DNA of 34,095 nucleotides from Deltaproteobacteria bacterium RIFOXYD12_FULL_57_12 (GCA_001799275.1 MGTE01000052.1:57672-91766); one strand, 5' to 3'; shown: positions 24,131 to 32,520, counted from the first letter of the stretch. Numbers and translations are program-made. Notes: generated by a model from the sequence alone, not told the origin.

Positions 24131-25363
24131 CTAAGCGTTGGCCAGTTCCGCCCGGTCCAGAGCAAAGGCCTCATGCAGAGCCCGCACCGCCAGTTCGGTG
24201 TACTTTTCTTCGATCACACAGGAAACCTTGATTTCCGAGGTGCTGATCATCATGATATTGATGCCCTCTTTGGCGAGCACATGAAACATGGTGGTCGCGA
24301 TGCCGGAATGATTCCGCATGCCGACCCCGACTATGGAAATCTTGGCGATATTGTCGGAACCGGTAACGCTCTCGGCTCCAATTTCTTCGGCCACCTTTTG
24401 GACGATGGTCAACGCCTTTTTATAATCAGTGCGCGGCACGGTGAAGGTCATGTCGGTCATGTCGCCAGCCCTGGTATTCTGAATAATCATGTCAACTATG
24501 ATACCGGCATCGGAAATCGGCCAGAATATCTTAGAGGCCGTTCCAGGCGTGTCGGGCACCTTGGAAACGGTTATGCGGGCCTCATTCTTGCTATATGTCA
24601 CCCCGGACACCAGCATTGATTCCATAGACTCATCCTCCTCAACCACCCATGTCCCTTCCGTATTCGTAAAGGTGGACCGGACATGCAGCGGCACTTTATA
24701 TCTTTTGGCAAAGCCGACCGATCTGATATCAAGCACCTTGGCGCCCAGACTGGCCAACTCCAACATCTCCTCATACGAAATTTTGTCTATTTTACGGGCA
24801 GCGGCACAGACATTGGGATCAGTGGTGTACACCCCTTCCACATCGGTAAATATCTCGCACTGATCTGCCGCCAGCGCCGCTGCCAAGGCGACGGCGGTGG
24901 TATCGGATCCTCCCCTTCCCAGCGTGGTTATATCGTTATCTTCGGTTATGCCCTGGAAGCCGGCAACCGTCACCACCCTGCCCTGGTCAAGATGGCGCAG
25001 AATCAGATCGGTATCAATCGATTGAATCCGTGCCTTGGTATGCATGGTGTCAGTGATAATCTTCACCTGGTCACCGAGCAGCGACACCGCCTCGTAACCC
25101 GCCTCCTTGATGGCCATGGCAAACAACGCCACGGTGGCCTGTTCGCCGGTGGACAACAGCACATCCATTTCCCGGGGATCGGGAATAGCTTGCATCTGGT
25201 TTGCCAGACTCACGAGTCGGTTTGTCTCGCCGGCCATGGCAGACAATACCACCACCATCCTGTGCCCTTCATTTTTACAGGATAGGACCCGATTGGCAAC
25301 GGCTTTAATTTTTTCGGGGTTGGCCACCGAAGTCCCCCCGAATTTTTGAACAATTAATGCCAT
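24131..25363 (-). CDS. lysC: Aspartate kinase
   Basis: Phosphorylates L-aspartate, the first step toward lysine, threonine, methionine and aspartate semialdehyde (also the carboxypropyl donor in the polyamine operon of this window). The 410-residue monofunctional enzyme starts IVQKFGGTSVANPEKI (4-19). It has GRGGSDTTAVALA in the kinase domain and two C-terminal ACT domains for feedback control, the second containing VGVGMRNHSGIATTMF. No fused homoserine dehydrogenase. The ATG at 25363 has GGAAG just upstream. The first gene of the long minus-strand cluster; the sequence before it shows no clear lysine riboswitch. Confidence 0.95.
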   Translation of the reverse strand: MALIVQKFGGTSVANPEKIKAVANRVLSCKNEGHRMVVVLSAMAGETNRLVSLANQMQAIPDPREMDVLLSTGEQATVALFAMAIKEAGYEAVSLLGDQVKIITDTMHTKARIQSIDTDLILRHLDQGRVVTVAGFQGITEDNDITTLGRGGSDTTAVALAAALAADQCEIFTDVEGVYTTDPNVCAAARKIDKISYEEMLELASLGAKVLDIRSVGFAKRYKVPLHVRSTFTNTEGTWVVEEDESMESMLVSGVTYSKNEARITVSKVPDTPGTASKIFWPISDAGIIVDMIIQNTRAGDMTDMTFTVPRTDYKKALTIVQKVAEEIGAESVTGSDNIAKISIVGVGMRNHSGIATTMFHVLAKEGINIMMISTSEIKVSCVIEEKYTELAVRALHEAFALDRAELANA

Positions 25364-25592
25364 ACATTACTTCCATGTGATTAGTTTCAGATTAGAGCAT
25401 CCAAAGCCGAACAATTTATACGTTATTTGCAAAAAAGCAACACTGTTCCACAGAACAGCCACAAAAGCAGAATGGAGTGCTTAGTTCAGACTGGCGATAA
25501 GCAAAAGTACCTTGTAATAAATCGACGAACTTGGTAGAAAAGCGCAACACTATTTTGTTAAAGTTGGCCGAAATAATCCGGTTCTCTGCCTG

Positions 25593-25625
25593 TTGACACA
25601 TGAGATTATCCAAGAAAATTCTTGG
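25593..25625 (+). promoter_or_regulatory. TTGACA box and palindrome upstream of the M23 gene
   Basis: A perfect -35 hexamer TTGACA (25593-25598) is followed by a palindrome CCAAGAA-AA-TTCTTGG (25610-25625, 7-bp perfect arms) covering the place where the -10 would be. No good -10 hexamer is seen at 16 to 18 bp. The M23 start is at 25645 with a GAGGAG ribosome binding site. Possible regulated promoter or operator. Confidence 0.3.
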
Positions 25626-25644
25626 GATGCACGAGGAGTTATAG

Positions 25645-26979
25645 ATGATATTGAGCAATTCGTTTCGAGCGTTGGCCGTCAGTCTTCTGTTCTGGCTGGT
25701 TGTGGTACTGGCCATCTTATCTGGCAAAACAGGAGAAAATCGGCAACATGCAAATTTGCCCGACACGGAAGTTGAACCCGCCGCAACAGACGCTGCCTCT
25801 TCGGCTTCTCTGGCAGAAAGTGAAGTGTCTGCGCCGAGTTACTCGGAGTTCACCGGCAATATTCTAAAAGGAGAAAGCTTTGACGAGTCTCTGCAGCGGC
25901 TCAGTGTGCCCCAAAAGGCTCGGAATGAAATCATTCAGGCTTTTCTGGGTACCCTTGATTTTAAACGCTTGCGGCCTGGGAATAATTTTTCGGTTGTCCT
26001 GGATGAAGAGGGTGACATCATCAACACTACCTTCGTGGCCGGCCCCACCAATATCTATTCAGTAACAAAAACTGATGACGGGCTGGCTGCGTCCCGTCTG
26101 CCCGTTACGCTTGAGCAGAAGACTGTCAGGCTCAGCGGTTCGATCGATTCTTCTCTGTTCGCGGCCTTTCTGAACCAGGGTGAAGACCCCAAGATCATTC
26201 ATGCCTTTGCCAACATTTTTTCCTCAAAAATTGATTTCAACACCGAGACCCAGCAAGGGGATCGGTTCGAAGTGATCGTGGATAAATTTTATTCGCAAGA
26301 TGGACAGTTTGTCGGTTACGGCCCGATCACCATGGCCCGCTATGAACAGGAAGACAAGATCCTGGAGGGTTTTTACTATTCTTCACGTTCGACAAAAGGT
26401 TATTTCGATGCGCACGGGGAAGAACTTGGCGCCTGGTTTATCCGCTCCCCAATTCCGTTCGGCAGGGTAACTTCTCAATTCACCAACAGCCGAAGGCATC
26501 CGATTCTCGGGATTTCCAGGCCGCATCACGGGGTTGATTTGGCAGCACCGACAGGAACGCCGATAATGGCCGCCTCGGAAGGGCGGGTTGAATTCATCGG
26601 GGTAAAAGGTGGATTTGGCAAGCAGATAATTCTGGCCCATGCCAACGGCTATCGTACCCATTACGGCCATCTCTCCAGATTCAATAAAGACCTGCGGGCC
26701 GGCAGCAGAGTAGATCAGAAGGATATCATCGGTTATGTCGGATCAACTGGCCTTTCCACCGGCCCCCACCTTGACTACCGAATCGAAGTGAACGGGGTGT
26801 TTAAAAATCCCTTTTCTTTGGAATTCAAGCCGAAATCCGTGCTGCAGGGAGCGGAACTTGCCCAGTTTAGCAGGGTAAAAGAACAAATATTCCAACGCGT
26901 CGCGTCGGTCCAGAAAGACAACCTGCTGGCAGTGAAAAACATTGTCTTAAAAGAAGATAATGAAATTAAAATGTTATAG
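25645..26979 (+). CDS. M23-family (MepM/LytM-like) murein endopeptidase
   Basis: Predicted zinc metallopeptidase that cleaves peptide crosslinks in peptidoglycan, 444 residues. A hydrophobic segment at about 7-26 is a signal anchor. An acidic linker follows (about 35-65), a middle domain of the OapA/MepM kind, and the M23 domain from about residue 285. HxxxD is present (H294, D298), THYGHLS carries a catalytic-type histidine, and the final motif is GPHLDY (H375, D377), where the usual M23 motif is HxH. The ATG has a GAGGAG ribosome binding site. trmL begins directly after its stop. Periplasmic wall remodelling is inferred from the family. Confidence 0.88.
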   Translation: MILSNSFRALAVSLLFWLVVVLAILSGKTGENRQHANLPDTEVEPAATDAASSASLAESEVSAPSYSEFTGNILKGESFDESLQRLSVPQKARNEIIQAFLGTLDFKRLRPGNNFSVVLDEEGDIINTTFVAGPTNIYSVTKTDDGLAASRLPVTLEQKTVRLSGSIDSSLFAAFLNQGEDPKIIHAFANIFSSKIDFNTETQQGDRFEVIVDKFYSQDGQFVGYGPITMARYEQEDKILEGFYYSSRSTKGYFDAHGEELGAWFIRSPIPFGRVTSQFTNSRRHPILGISRPHHGVDLAAPTGTPIMAASEGRVEFIGVKGGFGKQIILAHANGYRTHYGHLSRFNKDLRAGSRVDQKDIIGYVGSTGLSTGPHLDYRIEVNGVFKNPFSLEFKPKSVLQGAELAQFSRVKEQIFQRVASVQKDNLLAVKNIVLKEDNEIKML

Positions 26980-26982
26980 TTG

Positions 26983-27483
26983 ATGCACAAGGAAGGCTAT
27001 AACTTCAATATCGTCCTTGTAGAACCGGAGATACCCCCCAACACCGGGACGATCGCCAGGTTGTGCGGGGCGACGGAATCCACGCTCCATCTGATCAAGC
27101 CGCTTGGTTTCAGCACTGATGACAGGCACTTAAAAAGAGCAGGGCTCGACTATTGGCATCACGTCAAAATCATCTATTGGGACAACGTGAACGATTTTCT
27201 GGAGCAACATGACAGGACCAGACTCCACTTCTTGAGCAAAAAGGTTGCCCGGCCTTATACAGATGCAAGGTTCAGCCCAACAGATTTCCTGATTTTTGGC
27301 AAGGAAACCAAGGGGCTGCCAGAAAAAATTCTTAATGAATATGATGACCGCTGCTACACGATTCCCATGATGAATACCAATATTCGCAGCCTGAACCTTG
27401 CCGTTTCCGCGGGGATAGTACTTTATGAGGCCATCCGCCAGCAGCTTTGTGGTGACGGGCATCCCCAGGACATCCCCGCCTGA
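26983..27483 (+). CDS. trmL: tRNA (cytidine/uridine-34-2'-O)-methyltransferase TrmL
   Basis: SPOUT-superfamily enzyme that methylates the 2'-OH of the wobble nucleotide in tRNA-Leu isoacceptors (established for E. coli TrmL). The 166-residue length fits. Visible are the N-terminal NIVLVEPEIPPNTGTIARLC, the SAM-binding FGKETKGLP, and the knot segment IPMMNTNIRSLNLAVSAGI. The ATG at 26983 is three bases past the M23 stop; a TTG at 26980 adds one residue. No strong ribosome binding site, so it likely depends on translation of the upstream gene. i6A37 made by MiaA is known to be needed for TrmL recognition in E. coli, and miaA is in this window. Confidence 0.93.
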   Translation: MHKEGYNFNIVLVEPEIPPNTGTIARLCGATESTLHLIKPLGFSTDDRHLKRAGLDYWHHVKIIYWDNVNDFLEQHDRTRLHFLSKKVARPYTDARFSPTDFLIFGKETKGLPEKILNEYDDRCYTIPMMNTNIRSLNLAVSAGIVLYEAIRQQLCGDGHPQDIPA

Positions 27484-27550
27484 ATTCCATTTTCCCCTGC
27501 AACTGAAAGTCACGTCTCACCCCAGCCTGTGCATAAGGAGATTACAAACC

Positions 27551-28633
27551 ATGCCTGAAAGAATTTATAACTTCAGCCCCGGTCCAGCCACCCTGCCCTA
27601 TGAGGTTCTGGTTCAGGCTGCCAAGGACATCGTAAACTACCAGGATCGAGGTATCGGCCTGATTGAAATGAGCCACCGCAGCAAAGACTTCATCGCCATC
27701 ACCGATGAGGCGGAGGAACTCCTGCGGGAATTGCTGAACATTCCGGCCAACTACAAGGTTCTGTTCCTGCAGGGCGGGGCCTCCACCCAGTTTGCCATGA
27801 TTCCGATGAATCTGCTCGGCCCCGGCAAGTCAGCAGCTTATCTCAACACCGGCGTCTGGGCCAAGAAGGCGATCAAGGAGGCCAAACTCTTCGGCCGGAT
27901 CGATGTGCCCTACTCCAGCGAGGCGACAATCTACAATCGAGTTCCGACCCCGGCTGAATATGAAGTGGAGGCTGAGGCCGAGTATCTTTATCTGGTTTCC
28001 AACAATACGATTTACGGCACCCAGTTCCCCTCCTTCCCGGACAAAGACAAAATGCTTGTCTGCGACATGTCGTCGGACATACTTTCACGGCCGCTCGATG
28101 TCAGCCGATTCGGGCTGATCTTTGCCGGTGCCCAGAAGAACATGGGCCCGGCCGGAGCCTGCGTGGTCATTATCCGCAACGACCTCTTGGACCGGACCCC
28201 GGAAAACGTGCCCACCATGTTCCGCTACAAGACGCATGCGGATAACGGCTCCATGTTCAACACCCCACCCTGTTTTGCCATCCACGTCATCGGCCTCGTT
28301 TTGAAATGGCTGAAAAAACTCGGCGGGCTGAACGCCATTGAAAAGCTGAACAGGGAAAAAGCCGCGTTACTCTATCAAGCCATCGACGCCAGCGACTTCT
28401 ATCGTGGCCATGCGGAAGTCGCTTCCAGATCCTGCATGAACATCACCTTCAACCTGCCAACGCCGGAACTAGAATCCCAATTTATTAAAGAAGCAACGAA
28501 ACTGGGCCTCGACGGACTGAAGGGCCACCGCTCGGTAGGCGGTTGTCGAGCCTCAATCTATAACGCCTTCCCGCGCGAAGGTGTGGTGAAACTGACGGAA
28601 TTCATGCGGGAGTTCGAGCGCCGACAGGGTTGA
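27551..28633 (+). CDS. serC: Phosphoserine aminotransferase SerC
   Basis: PLP aminotransferase converting 3-phosphohydroxypyruvate to phosphoserine in serine synthesis. The 360-residue product has the family N-terminus YNFSPGPATLPYEVL, EMSHRSKDF, the PLP-lysine motif GAQKNMGPAG (K196) and the C-terminal GHRSVGGCRASIYNA. The start ATG 27551 is preceded by AAGGAG. The open frame extends upstream to 27425, but that part overlaps trmL and is not conserved in character. The stop overlaps the TTG of the radical SAM gene. serA is not nearby. Confidence 0.96.
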   Translation: MPERIYNFSPGPATLPYEVLVQAAKDIVNYQDRGIGLIEMSHRSKDFIAITDEAEELLRELLNIPANYKVLFLQGGASTQFAMIPMNLLGPGKSAAYLNTGVWAKKAIKEAKLFGRIDVPYSSEATIYNRVPTPAEYEVEAEAEYLYLVSNNTIYGTQFPSFPDKDKMLVCDMSSDILSRPLDVSRFGLIFAGAQKNMGPAGACVVIIRNDLLDRTPENVPTMFRYKTHADNGSMFNTPPCFAIHVIGLVLKWLKKLGGLNAIEKLNREKAALLYQAIDASDFYRGHAEVASRSCMNITFNLPTPELESQFIKEATKLGLDGLKGHRSVGGCRASIYNAFPREGVVKLTEFMREFERRQG

Positions 28634-29499
28634 ACTACGAAGGCAACATCATCCGGCCGCCCAGCGAGGCGGACAGCATCATCCTGCAGGTGACGGTAGG
28701 CTGTTCCCACAACCGATGCACCTTCTGCGGGGCCTACAAGGATGTGCAGTTTCGGATTAAATCCGAAACGGAAACGGCAACGGATCTCGATTTCGCTGCC
28801 CGTCATTGCCGCCGGCTGCATCGAGTTTTTCTGGCGGACGGCGACGCGTTGATTCTGCCCCAGCCAAGGCTGGTCAACCTGCTGGCGCTGATCGGAAAAA
28901 AACTGCCCTGGGTGAATCGAATCAGCCTCTATGCCAATGCCAAGAGTATCCGTCAGAAAACCGTGGCGCAACTGAAGGAATTGAAAGAACTCGGCCTGGA
29001 CAGGATATACATGGGATTGGAAACCGGCCATGACCCGACTTTAAAAAAAATCCGCAAGGGCGCAGACAGCGGCCAGATGATTGCGGCGGCCCGTAGCATT
29101 CGAGACGCGGGTCTTTTTCTTTCGGTCACCGTTCTCCTTGGTATCGCCGGCACGGAACATTCCGCAGTCCATGCTATTGCCACCGGCCAGGTTTTGACTG
29201 CCATGGCGCCGCGCCAGATTGCCGCCTTAACCCTGATGCTCCTGCCTGGCACAGAGCTCTATCGTCAACATGTTGCCGGCGTATTTCAGCTTCCCGAGCC
29301 CAAGAGACTACTTGGTGAACTGCGGGAGCTGGTATCCAACATCCAGCTTGACCATGTACAGTTTCAGGCAAACCACGCCTCAAACTATCTGCCCATCAAC
29401 TGCCGGCTGGCCCGTGATAAAGACACTGTTCTGACTCTGATCGACCAGGCCCTTGCCGGGAAAGTTCCTACTGTTCCAGAATCACTGCGGGCGCTGTAG
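28630..29499 (+). CDS. Radical SAM protein with CX4CX2C motif, function unknown
   Basis: A 289-residue protein starting at TTG 28630, which overlaps the serC stop (TTGA), so translation is probably coupled. The 4Fe-4S motif reads CSHNRCTFC: C25-x4-C30-x2-C33, not the standard CX3CX2C. The N-terminus YEGNIIRPPSEADSIILQVT and the barrel with YMGLETGHDPTLKKIRKG are typical of a family of short B12-free radical SAM proteins annotated only as radical SAM. No SPASM or auxiliary-cluster cysteines are seen at the C-terminus. Substrate unknown; the link with serC may be only positional. Confidence 0.8.
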   Translation: MNYEGNIIRPPSEADSIILQVTVGCSHNRCTFCGAYKDVQFRIKSETETATDLDFAARHCRRLHRVFLADGDALILPQPRLVNLLALIGKKLPWVNRISLYANAKSIRQKTVAQLKELKELGLDRIYMGLETGHDPTLKKIRKGADSGQMIAAARSIRDAGLFLSVTVLLGIAGTEHSAVHAIATGQVLTAMAPRQIAALTLMLLPGTELYRQHVAGVFQLPEPKRLLGELRELVSNIQLDHVQFQANHASNYLPINCRLARDKDTVLTLIDQALAGKVPTVPESLRAL

Positions 29500-29790
29500 A
29501 TTTATAAGGTAGCCATAAAAAAAATTCTGCTTCCATAGTGCCATTTTTTGTCAGTGCCGGACTAAATTCGTCTTGCTAGCGCGCCCTGTTGCAGAAAGGC
29601 GCCCAAGCAGGATCGAGCCATTTGTTTGATAACTATCTGTATTCTTAAAATTTATTATTGCCAATCGTTTTTTTTGTGCTAAACACTTAGCCAGGCACTG
29701 AACTTGCTGTAATAATTTATTAGCATTTGATTTGTCGGTATTCAGTGCTGCCGCTCGGAGGAGAATGGCAATAAACAAGGAGGGAAGACA
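29500..29790. other. Intergenic region upstream of the pilin gene
   Basis: 290 bp, A+T-rich in the middle. Contains the sigma-54 promoter at 29693-29708 and a ribosome binding site AAGGAGGG at 29778-29785. A weak 5-bp inverted repeat GCGCC/GGCGC lies around 29580-29605 without a T-tail. A 75-codon open frame on the opposite strand (29551-29778) has no recognisable protein character. Confidence 0.6.
29693..29708 (+). promoter_or_regulatory. Sigma-54 (-24/-12) promoter for the pilin gene
   Basis: AGGCACTGAACTTGCT matches the sigma-54 consensus TGGCAC-N5-TTGCW, with GG and GC separated by exactly 10 bases and only the first T changed to A. Transcription would start near 29719, about 70 bases before the pilin ATG. 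Sigma-54 control of type IV pilin genes through PilR-type activators is established in Pseudomonas and Geobacter. No pilS/pilR gene lies in this window. Confidence 0.75.
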
Positions 29791-30243
29791 ATGGGGTCAT
29801 TGACTCGCCATAAAGGGAACGAGCAGGGTTTTACCCTGATCGAATTGATGATCGTTGTTGCCATCATCGGCATTCTGGCAGCGGTGGCGGTACCGGCCTA
29901 CATGAAGTACATCCAGCGCTCCCGGGTCACCTCCATGATCATCCCCTCACTGCATGCCATTGAGAACAATGTGGCTGAATTCCACGCGGTAAGCAACACC
30001 ATGATCCACAACACTGCTGAAGGCACCGAAATGCTGAACAACGCCGATCTCACCTATCTCACTGGCGTCACTGTTAGTCAAACCGGGATTATCCGGATGA
30101 CAGTGAATGCTCCAGGCAGCACCCAGAAGCTGAACGGGGTACACGGCCGGGTCCTTACTGCCAGTCCAACCAAGGGAGACAACAAGATCACCAAATGGTC
30201 CCTCTCCGGTAGCCTGAAAACCGAGGTAGGCCTAAAAGAATAG
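29791..30243 (+). CDS. Type IV pilin (PilA-like major or minor pilin)
   Basis: A 150-residue prepilin. The leader of 13 residues ends in glycine, and the mature protein begins [20 protein letters not shown] with the conserved E5. Processing by PilD-type peptidase and N-methylation of F1 are expected. The mature 137-residue protein has no cysteine, so the disulfide-bonded D-loop of gammaproteobacterial pilins is absent. Aromatics are F1, Y24, Y27, F51, Y76 and W123. The strong AAGGAGGG ribosome binding site, the sigma-54 promoter and the terminator right after the gene point to a single, highly expressed gene. It could be a type II secretion pseudopilin, but promoter and context favour a pilus subunit. 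Confidence 0.88.
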   Translation: MGSLTRHKGNEQGFTLIELMIVVAIIGILAAVAVPAYMKYIQRSRVTSMIIPSLHAIENNVAEFHAVSNTMIHNTAEGTEMLNNADLTYLTGVTVSQTGIIRMTVNAPGSTQKLNGVHGRVLTASPTKGDNKITKWSLSGSLKTEVGLKE

Positions 30244-30270
30244 TTTGCCGCCAGCAAAACTCGAAGTCAG

Positions 30271-30312
30271 AATCGCACCCGGGGAAGTTCCCCATCGGGT
30301 GCGATTTTTTTA
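30271..30312 (+). terminator. Rho-independent terminator after pilin gene
   Basis: Perfect 11-bp stem AATCGCACCCG (30271-30281) with CGGGTGCGATT (30296-30306), loop of 14 bases, followed by a T-run. It lies 27 bases after the pilin stop and closes a single-gene transcription unit. Confidence 0.9.
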
Positions 30313-30388
30313 TTTTGGCCAGCCATGCCGCCTTGCACGATCAGCGCGGCTCTTATTCGAAATTCCTCGCGATAGCCGCTAATTGTTA

Positions 30389-31435
30389 ATGAACAAACCG
30401 GATCTGAAAAATTTATCCTTGGACCAACTGACGGACTTCACCGCAGGACTTGGCCTGCCAGCCTTCCGCGCCCGACAGATTTTCTCCTGGCTGTACCGAC
30501 CGGGGATCAGAAATTTTGTGCAGATGACCGATATTGCCAAGGAGTTACGGCTGAGACTGGAGGAACGGGCTGAATTTTCCAGTTTCGAACCGGCAGTGCT
30601 GGAGAGATCCGAAGACGGCACCATCAAATTCGGCTTTCTGCTCAACGACGGAAATCTTGTCGAGACGGTGCTAATTTCGGAGGAAGATCGGCATACTCTC
30701 TGCGTCTCCTCGCAGGTGGGCTGCGCCATGGACTGCGCCTTCTGTCTCACCGGCAGCATGGGATTCAAACGGAACCTGAGTCCGGCAGAGATGGTCAACC
30801 AGGTCTGCGCCGTGCAGGAATACTTGCATACCGAGGGCCGAGGCGTCTTGAACAACCTGGTGTTCATGGGCATGGGCGAACCGCTGGCCAACTTGGACAA
30901 CCTGCTCATTGCCCTGGCCATTCTTACTGAACAACGAGGTCTGGATTTCTCCGACCGGCGGATCACGGTCTCCACCTGCGGGCTCGTTCCAAAGATGCGA
31001 GAACTGGGGCTGAATACTACAGTCAACCTTGCCGTTTCCTTGCACAGCGTTGACAACGAGGTCCGCAGCCGGCTGATGCCGATCAACCGGACATATGGGG
31101 TTGAGGTGCTGCTGGCCGCCTGTCGGGAGTTTCCCATGCCCAAACGCAAACGGATCATGTTTGAATATATCCTGCTTGCCGGCATCAACGACTCAGCCGC
31201 CGATGCCGAACTGCTGGCCAGAAGACTGCAAGGCATCCGCTGCAAGATCAACCTGCTGCCCTACAACGAAACTCCTGCCCTGGCCTTCAAACGTTCTTCG
31301 GTCGAGCAGATCGAGAAATTTCAGCAGATCCTCTGGCGGGCCGGCTACACAGTGCTGATCCGCAACAGCCGGGGCGCCGACATCTCGGCGGCCTGCGGTC
31401 AACTGGCCGGACGAGAAAAAACCGATCAGCCCTGA
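30389..31435 (+). CDS. rlmN: Dual-specificity RNA methyltransferase RlmN
   Basis: Radical SAM enzyme methylating C2 of A2503 in 23S rRNA and A37 in a subset of tRNAs. The 348-residue product (from ATG 30389) has GCAMDCAFC with C112, C116 and C119 for the 4Fe-4S cluster, and a C-terminal SRGADISAACGQL with the second cysteine C336, which takes part in the methyl transfer. VFMGMGEPLANLDN is typical for the family. No strong ribosome binding site at the ATG; the frame begins with TTG 30383. The stop overlaps the convergent bioB by 10 bp. Confidence 0.96.
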   Translation: MNKPDLKNLSLDQLTDFTAGLGLPAFRARQIFSWLYRPGIRNFVQMTDIAKELRLRLEERAEFSSFEPAVLERSEDGTIKFGFLLNDGNLVETVLISEEDRHTLCVSSQVGCAMDCAFCLTGSMGFKRNLSPAEMVNQVCAVQEYLHTEGRGVLNNLVFMGMGEPLANLDNLLIALAILTEQRGLDFSDRRITVSTCGLVPKMRELGLNTTVNLAVSLHSVDNEVRSRLMPINRTYGVEVLLAACREFPMPKRKRIMFEYILLAGINDSAADAELLARRLQGIRCKINLLPYNETPALAFKRSSVEQIEKFQQILWRAGYTVLIRNSRGADISAACGQLAGREKTDQP

Positions 31436-32520
31436 GCCGTCGGCCGCAACTCCTGCGCCACCTTGAGCAAAACCCCCTGCCCTGCCCGGTCATCACTGGT
31501 TGCCTGTTGCCGTTCCGCAGCTAGCAGTTCCTCTAGCGTCTTGTCCGACCGGATGACAAAACCGGCATCGCGAATCATCTGCAGGGTGCGCTCGCGACTG
31601 TTGCCGCGGGTATTGAGATAACCGTCCATGAACAGGGAGTTGGCCGGGTAGAGACTCATTACTTCCAGGCTGCGCAGATGGGCCTCGCGGCCGGCCGCCA
31701 CCCTGATTTCGGCATCCGGGTTGGCGAAACGAAACATGCACAGAATTCTAAGGCAATAGTCCGGGGTCAGGTTTTGCGGCACACTCAGGACATTGCCGGC
31801 AATAGGCAGCAGAAAATTAACCGGGATCGATCTGGCCTCAACTTCCCGGAGCCGACAGGCCAGTTCAACAAGCTCCTCGGCTGTCTCGCCCATGCCGGCG
31901 ATGATCCCGGAGCAGACCTCAAGGCCCGCCTGGCGAGCAACGCGCAGGGTATGCAGCCGATCCTCGTAGGTGTGCGTCGAACAGATTGCAGAGTAACGAT
32001 TGGCAGAGGTATTGAGGTTGTGGTTCAACCGATCCAGGCCAGCCTGTTTCAACGCAATTGCTGCAGCCTCGTCGATCAAACCGGCCGAGACACAGACCTC
32101 CAGGGGAAACCGCTTTTTGATTTCTCTGATCAGTTCGCCGATATGCGCCACCCGCTGTTGGCTCGGCCCCCGGCCGGCATAAACCATGCAGTAACGGTGG
32201 GCGCCGGCCTTGTAGGCCCGTTCCGCCTCGGCGATTATCTCCCCATCACTCTTGGCAGGATAGGTGACAATCTCCGCCCTGCTGTCCCGAGACTGGGCGC
32301 AATACGAACAATCCTCGGAACAAAGACCGTTTTTGACATTGTTGAGGATATGGATGGCAACCTCAAGGCCATGAAAATATTTCCGCACCGCAAAGGCGGC
32401 GGCGAGTAACGGCAGCAGCTCGACCTCATCACATTCGAGCAACGTCCGCAAAATTGCCTGATCAGAAATTCCGCCGTTGATGCCGAGACGGGTCAGTTCC
32501 TGGTACCATTCACTATTCAT
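31426..32520 (-). CDS. bioB: Biotin synthase BioB
   Basis: Radical SAM enzyme inserting sulfur into dethiobiotin. The 364-residue protein starts at ATG 32520, with GGAGG five bases upstream; a longer frame to 32571 lacks support. C67, C71 and C74 of CSEDCSYC bind the 4Fe-4S cluster. VCVSAGL, LEVCSGIIAGMGET and the late DGYLNTRGN arginine match residues around the second (2Fe-2S) cluster. The C-terminal tail after the barrel is Gln-rich and unconserved. No other bio gene is adjacent. It lies 63 bp downstream of the U32 gene, in the same direction. Confidence 0.95.
   Translation of the reverse strand: MNSEWYQELTRLGINGGISDQAILRTLLECDEVELLPLLAAAFAVRKYFHGLEVAIHILNNVKNGLCSEDCSYCAQSRDSRAEIVTYPAKSDGEIIAEAERAYKAGAHRYCMVYAGRGPSQQRVAHIGELIREIKKRFPLEVCVSAGLIDEAAAIALKQAGLDRLNHNLNTSANRYSAICSTHTYEDRLHTLRVARQAGLEVCSGIIAGMGETAEELVELACRLREVEARSIPVNFLLPIAGNVLSVPQNLTPDYCLRILCMFRFANPDAEIRVAAGREAHLRSLEVMSLYPANSLFMDGYLNTRGNSRERTLQMIRDAGFVIRSDKTLEELLAAERQQATSDDRAGQGVLLKVAQELRPTAQG

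Noticed and set aside
25364-25592. Lysine riboswitch or promoter for lysC
   Set aside because: No lysine riboswitch core seen; a TATAAA lies on the minus strand at 25420-25415, but no acceptable -35 is at 16-18 bp.
29551-29778. 75-codon open frame upstream of the pilin gene
   Set aside because: It lies over the sigma-54 promoter region on the opposite strand, with no recognisable protein character.
30379-31251. 290-codon open frame antisense to rlmN
   Set aside because: Serine/arginine-rich shadow of rlmN with no domain.
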